The notes under the pieces are model-generated. The model saw nothing but the letters and a program-made list of their open reading frames with translations, did no database searches and was not told where the DNA came from. Shown here piece after piece: positions 5,717-7,336 of a stretch of 7,336 nucleotides of DNA. A program made the translations under genes and the position numbers. Where the stretch lies: contig JAEWDJ010000511.1 in assembly GCA_023390155.1 (NCBI GenBank), positions 1 through 7,336 of the forward strand, read 5' to 3'. This DNA is from Actinomycetes bacterium. Lineage in GTDB: Bacteria; Actinomycetota; Actinomycetes; Actinomycetales; Microbacteriaceae. Each line of letters starts with the position of its first letter. The first letter of the stretch is position 1.

Positions 5717-6417
5717 GCCTCGGCATCCAGCTGTACAGCGTCCGCGACGACATCGGGCCCGACGCCCTGCCCGCCACCCTGACCCGGCTGGCCGGGCTCG
5801 GGTTCACGCACGCCGAGCCGTACGACATCCTGAGCGACACCGAGGGGCTGAACGCGGCCCTCGACACGGCCGGCCTGAGCGCCGACACCGCGCACGCCAA
5901 GATCACGGAGCTCGACGCTGGGCGCGTGCTCGACGCCGCCGAGCGGCTCGGCATCGGGACGGTCATCGTGCCGTTCGTGCCGCCGCACAGCATCGCCGAG
6001 CGCGACGGCGTGCTCGCCCTCGCCGACCGCGTCAACGCACTGGTGCCGGTCGCCGCCGACCGCGGCATCCGGCTCGGCTACCACAACCACGACTTCGAGT
6101 TCGCGCAGCGCATCGGCGACCGCACCGCCTACGACGTGCTGGTCGACGCGCTCGACCCCGCCGTCGTGCTGGAGGTCGACACCTACTGGGCCGCCGTCGG
6201 CGGGGCGGACGTGCACGAGCTGCTCCAGCGCCTCGGCGACCGCGTGCGGTTCCTGCACGTGAAGCACGACGACGCGAACCCGTTCGACGTCGCCGAGGTC
6301 CTCGCGCTCGCCGGCTCCCTCGAGCTGCCCGTCGTGGAGGTCGTGGTGCACGAGGGCGACGTCTTCCCGCTGATCGAGCGCAACGCCGCCTACTTCGCCG
6401 GGGTGGTCGCCGCATGA
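5713..6417 (+). CDS. Sugar phosphate isomerase/epimerase family protein (xylose isomerase-like TIM barrel)
   Basis: A protein of 234 aa from the AP-endonuclease-2/xylose isomerase-like superfamily (IolE/IolI and tagatose-3-epimerase relatives), somewhat shorter than the usual 250-290 aa. The start MSLGIQLYSVRDDI is the classical first strand. Metal-binding residues expected in the family are visible: Glu129 in GYHNHDFEF, Asp156 in LEVDTYWAAVGG, His182 in LHVKHDD and Glu209 in PVVEVVVHEGD. The metal site therefore looks complete. Members epimerise or isomerise keto sugars, dehydrate inosose, or cleave 3-keto glycosides by elimination. Motifs do not decide between these. The ATG overlaps the amine oxidase stop (ATGA), and the ribosome site GGAGGG (5699-5704) lies in the His-tail codons. 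Being followed by a Gfo/Idh/MocA dehydrogenase is typical of sugar or cyclitol catabolic operons in which a keto intermediate is passed on. Confidence 0.9.
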   Translation: MSLGIQLYSVRDDIGPDALPATLTRLAGLGFTHAEPYDILSDTEGLNAALDTAGLSADTAHAKITELDAGRVLDAAERLGIGTVIVPFVPPHSIAERDGVLALADRVNALVPVAADRGIRLGYHNHDFEFAQRIGDRTAYDVLVDALDPAVVLEVDTYWAAVGGADVHELLQRLGDRVRFLHVKHDDANPFDVAEVLALAGSLELPVVEVVVHEGDVFPLIERNAAYFAGVVAA

Positions 6418-7336
6418 CCGCCACCGGTGTCGGCATCGTCGGAGCGGGCAACATCTCCGACGAGTACCTGCGCTCGCTCGCGACCTATCCCGACGTCCGG
6501 GTCGTCGCCCTCGCGGACCTCGACCTCGACCGGGCACGTGCCCAGGCCGAACGGCACGGCGTGCCCGCCGCGGTCACCGTCGACGAGCTGCTCGCGCGCG
6601 ACGACGTCGAGATCGTCGTCAATCTCACGATCCCGGCCGCCCACGCGGACGTCGCCCTCGCGGCGATCGCCGCCGGCAAGCACGTCTGGGGCGAGAAGCC
6701 GCTGACCCTCGACCTGGCGAGCGCGCAGGCCGTGCTCGACGCCGCGGCGGAGGCCGGGGTCGTCGTGGCGAACGCGCCGGACACGATCCTCGGCGAGGGC
6801 ATCCAGAACTCCCACCGACTCCTGCGCGAGGGCGCGATCGGCGATCCGCGGACGGTGCTCACCCTGATGCAGGGTCCGGGTCCCGACGCCTGGCACCCGC
6901 GGCCGCAGTTCCTCTTCGCGCGCGGTGCCGGTCCGCTCTTCGACATCGGGCCGTACTACGTCAGCACCATGATCCAGCTGCTCGGGCCGATCGTCTCGGT
7001 CGAGGCCGCCGGGCAGCGCCCGCGCGCCGAGCGCGTCGTCGGCTCCGGGCCGGACGCGGGGACGCGCTTCCCCGTCGAGGTGGACACCCACCTCAGCGTG
7101 CTGACCCACTTCGCCTCCGGGGTCGTCGGCACCTCGGTCTACAGCTTCGACTCGCCGCGGCGCCGCCAGGCGTTCGAGGTGACCGGCTCCGACGGCGTGC
7201 TGGAGGTGCCGGTCAGCGGCTTCGACGGCGCGACCCGCGTGCTCGCCGGCGACGACCGCGAGACCGACTGGGTCGAGGTCGCGCCGCCGGGGGTCCACCG
7301 GGAGCGCGGGGTCGGCGTGCTCGAGCTCGCCCGGGC
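6414..7336 (+). CDS. Gfo/Idh/MocA family oxidoreductase (second copy), 3' end beyond the window
   Basis: The reading frame opens at ATG 6414, overlapping the isomerase stop (ATGA), and stays open to the window end, giving 307 complete codons. The family is usually about 340-380 aa, so the last few dozen residues are missing. The Rossmann motif is GIVGAGNIS (G10-A-G12), and the canonical EKP is present as GEKP with Glu94, Lys95 and Pro96. The second motif reads GPLFDIGPYY, with Asp177 but Tyr181 where the first copy has His179. That form is common in a distinct subfamily, as I recall, and is not a sign of decay. The protein is clearly diverged from the operon's first dehydrogenase, so it is not a recent duplicate. 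It probably acts on a different carbon or a later intermediate. The substrate is unknown. Confidence 0.92.
   Translation, partial: MTATGVGIVGAGNISDEYLRSLATYPDVRVVALADLDLDRARAQAERHGVPAAVTVDELLARDDVEIVVNLTIPAAHADVALAAIAAGKHVWGEKPLTLDLASAQAVLDAAAEAGVVVANAPDTILGEGIQNSHRLLREGAIGDPRTVLTLMQGPGPDAWHPRPQFLFARGAGPLFDIGPYYVSTMIQLLGPIVSVEAAGQRPRAERVVGSGPDAGTRFPVEVDTHLSVLTHFASGVVGTSVYSFDSPRRRQAFEVTGSDGVLEVPVSGFDGATRVLAGDDRETDWVEVAPPGVHRERGVGVLELAR

Noticed and set aside
6942..6959. Decayed active site in the second dehydrogenase because His is replaced by Tyr
   Set aside because: The FDIGPYY form is, as I recall, a normal variant of a Gfo/Idh/MocA subfamily. EKP and the Rossmann motif are intact and the frame is open.

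Overview
The window is very GC-rich (roughly 70% by eye). Its coding regions strongly prefer G or C in third codon positions, genes overlap tightly, and GTG starts are used. This points to a high-GC actinobacterium. The copper amine oxidase closely resembles my recollection of the Arthrobacter globiformis enzyme, which fits Micrococcales (for example Microbacteriaceae or Micrococcaceae). The exact genus cannot be read from the sequence.

Layout: bases 1-38 form an all-GC perfect hairpin with homopolymer arms, a likely terminator, directly behind a leftward gene. Bases 50-1726 (minus strand) encode a family 5 ABC-transporter solute-binding lipoprotein. Bases 1727-1893 are the only real intergenic region. 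It is AT-richer than the rest and holds divergent promoter candidates, three helically phased direct repeats, a spaced inverted repeat and a DasR/NagR-like (HutC-type) operator candidate. From 1894 rightward, five genes run to the window end: a Gfo/Idh/MocA oxidoreductase, a GntR/HutC-UTRA regulator, a copper/topaquinone primary-amine oxidase with a His/Gly-rich tail, a xylose-isomerase-like TIM-barrel isomerase/epimerase, and a second Gfo/Idh/MocA oxidoreductase cut by the window end. All four junctions are 4-base stop/start overlaps, so this is almost certainly one operon.

Interpretation: the lipoprotein probably captures a small organic solute outside the cell. The operon then processes it in the cytoplasm with two NAD(P)-dependent sugar/cyclitol-type dehydrogenases, an isomerase/epimerase and an amine oxidase, under a ligand-sensing HutC-type repressor. 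A quinoenzyme amine oxidase co-transcribed with sugar-type dehydrogenase and isomerase genes is unusual. The simplest inference is a catabolic route for an amine-bearing carbohydrate or cyclitol (amino sugar, aminocyclitol, glycosylamine, Amadori- or opine-like compound). The substrate is not determined by the sequence, and transporter permeases and further pathway genes must lie outside the window.
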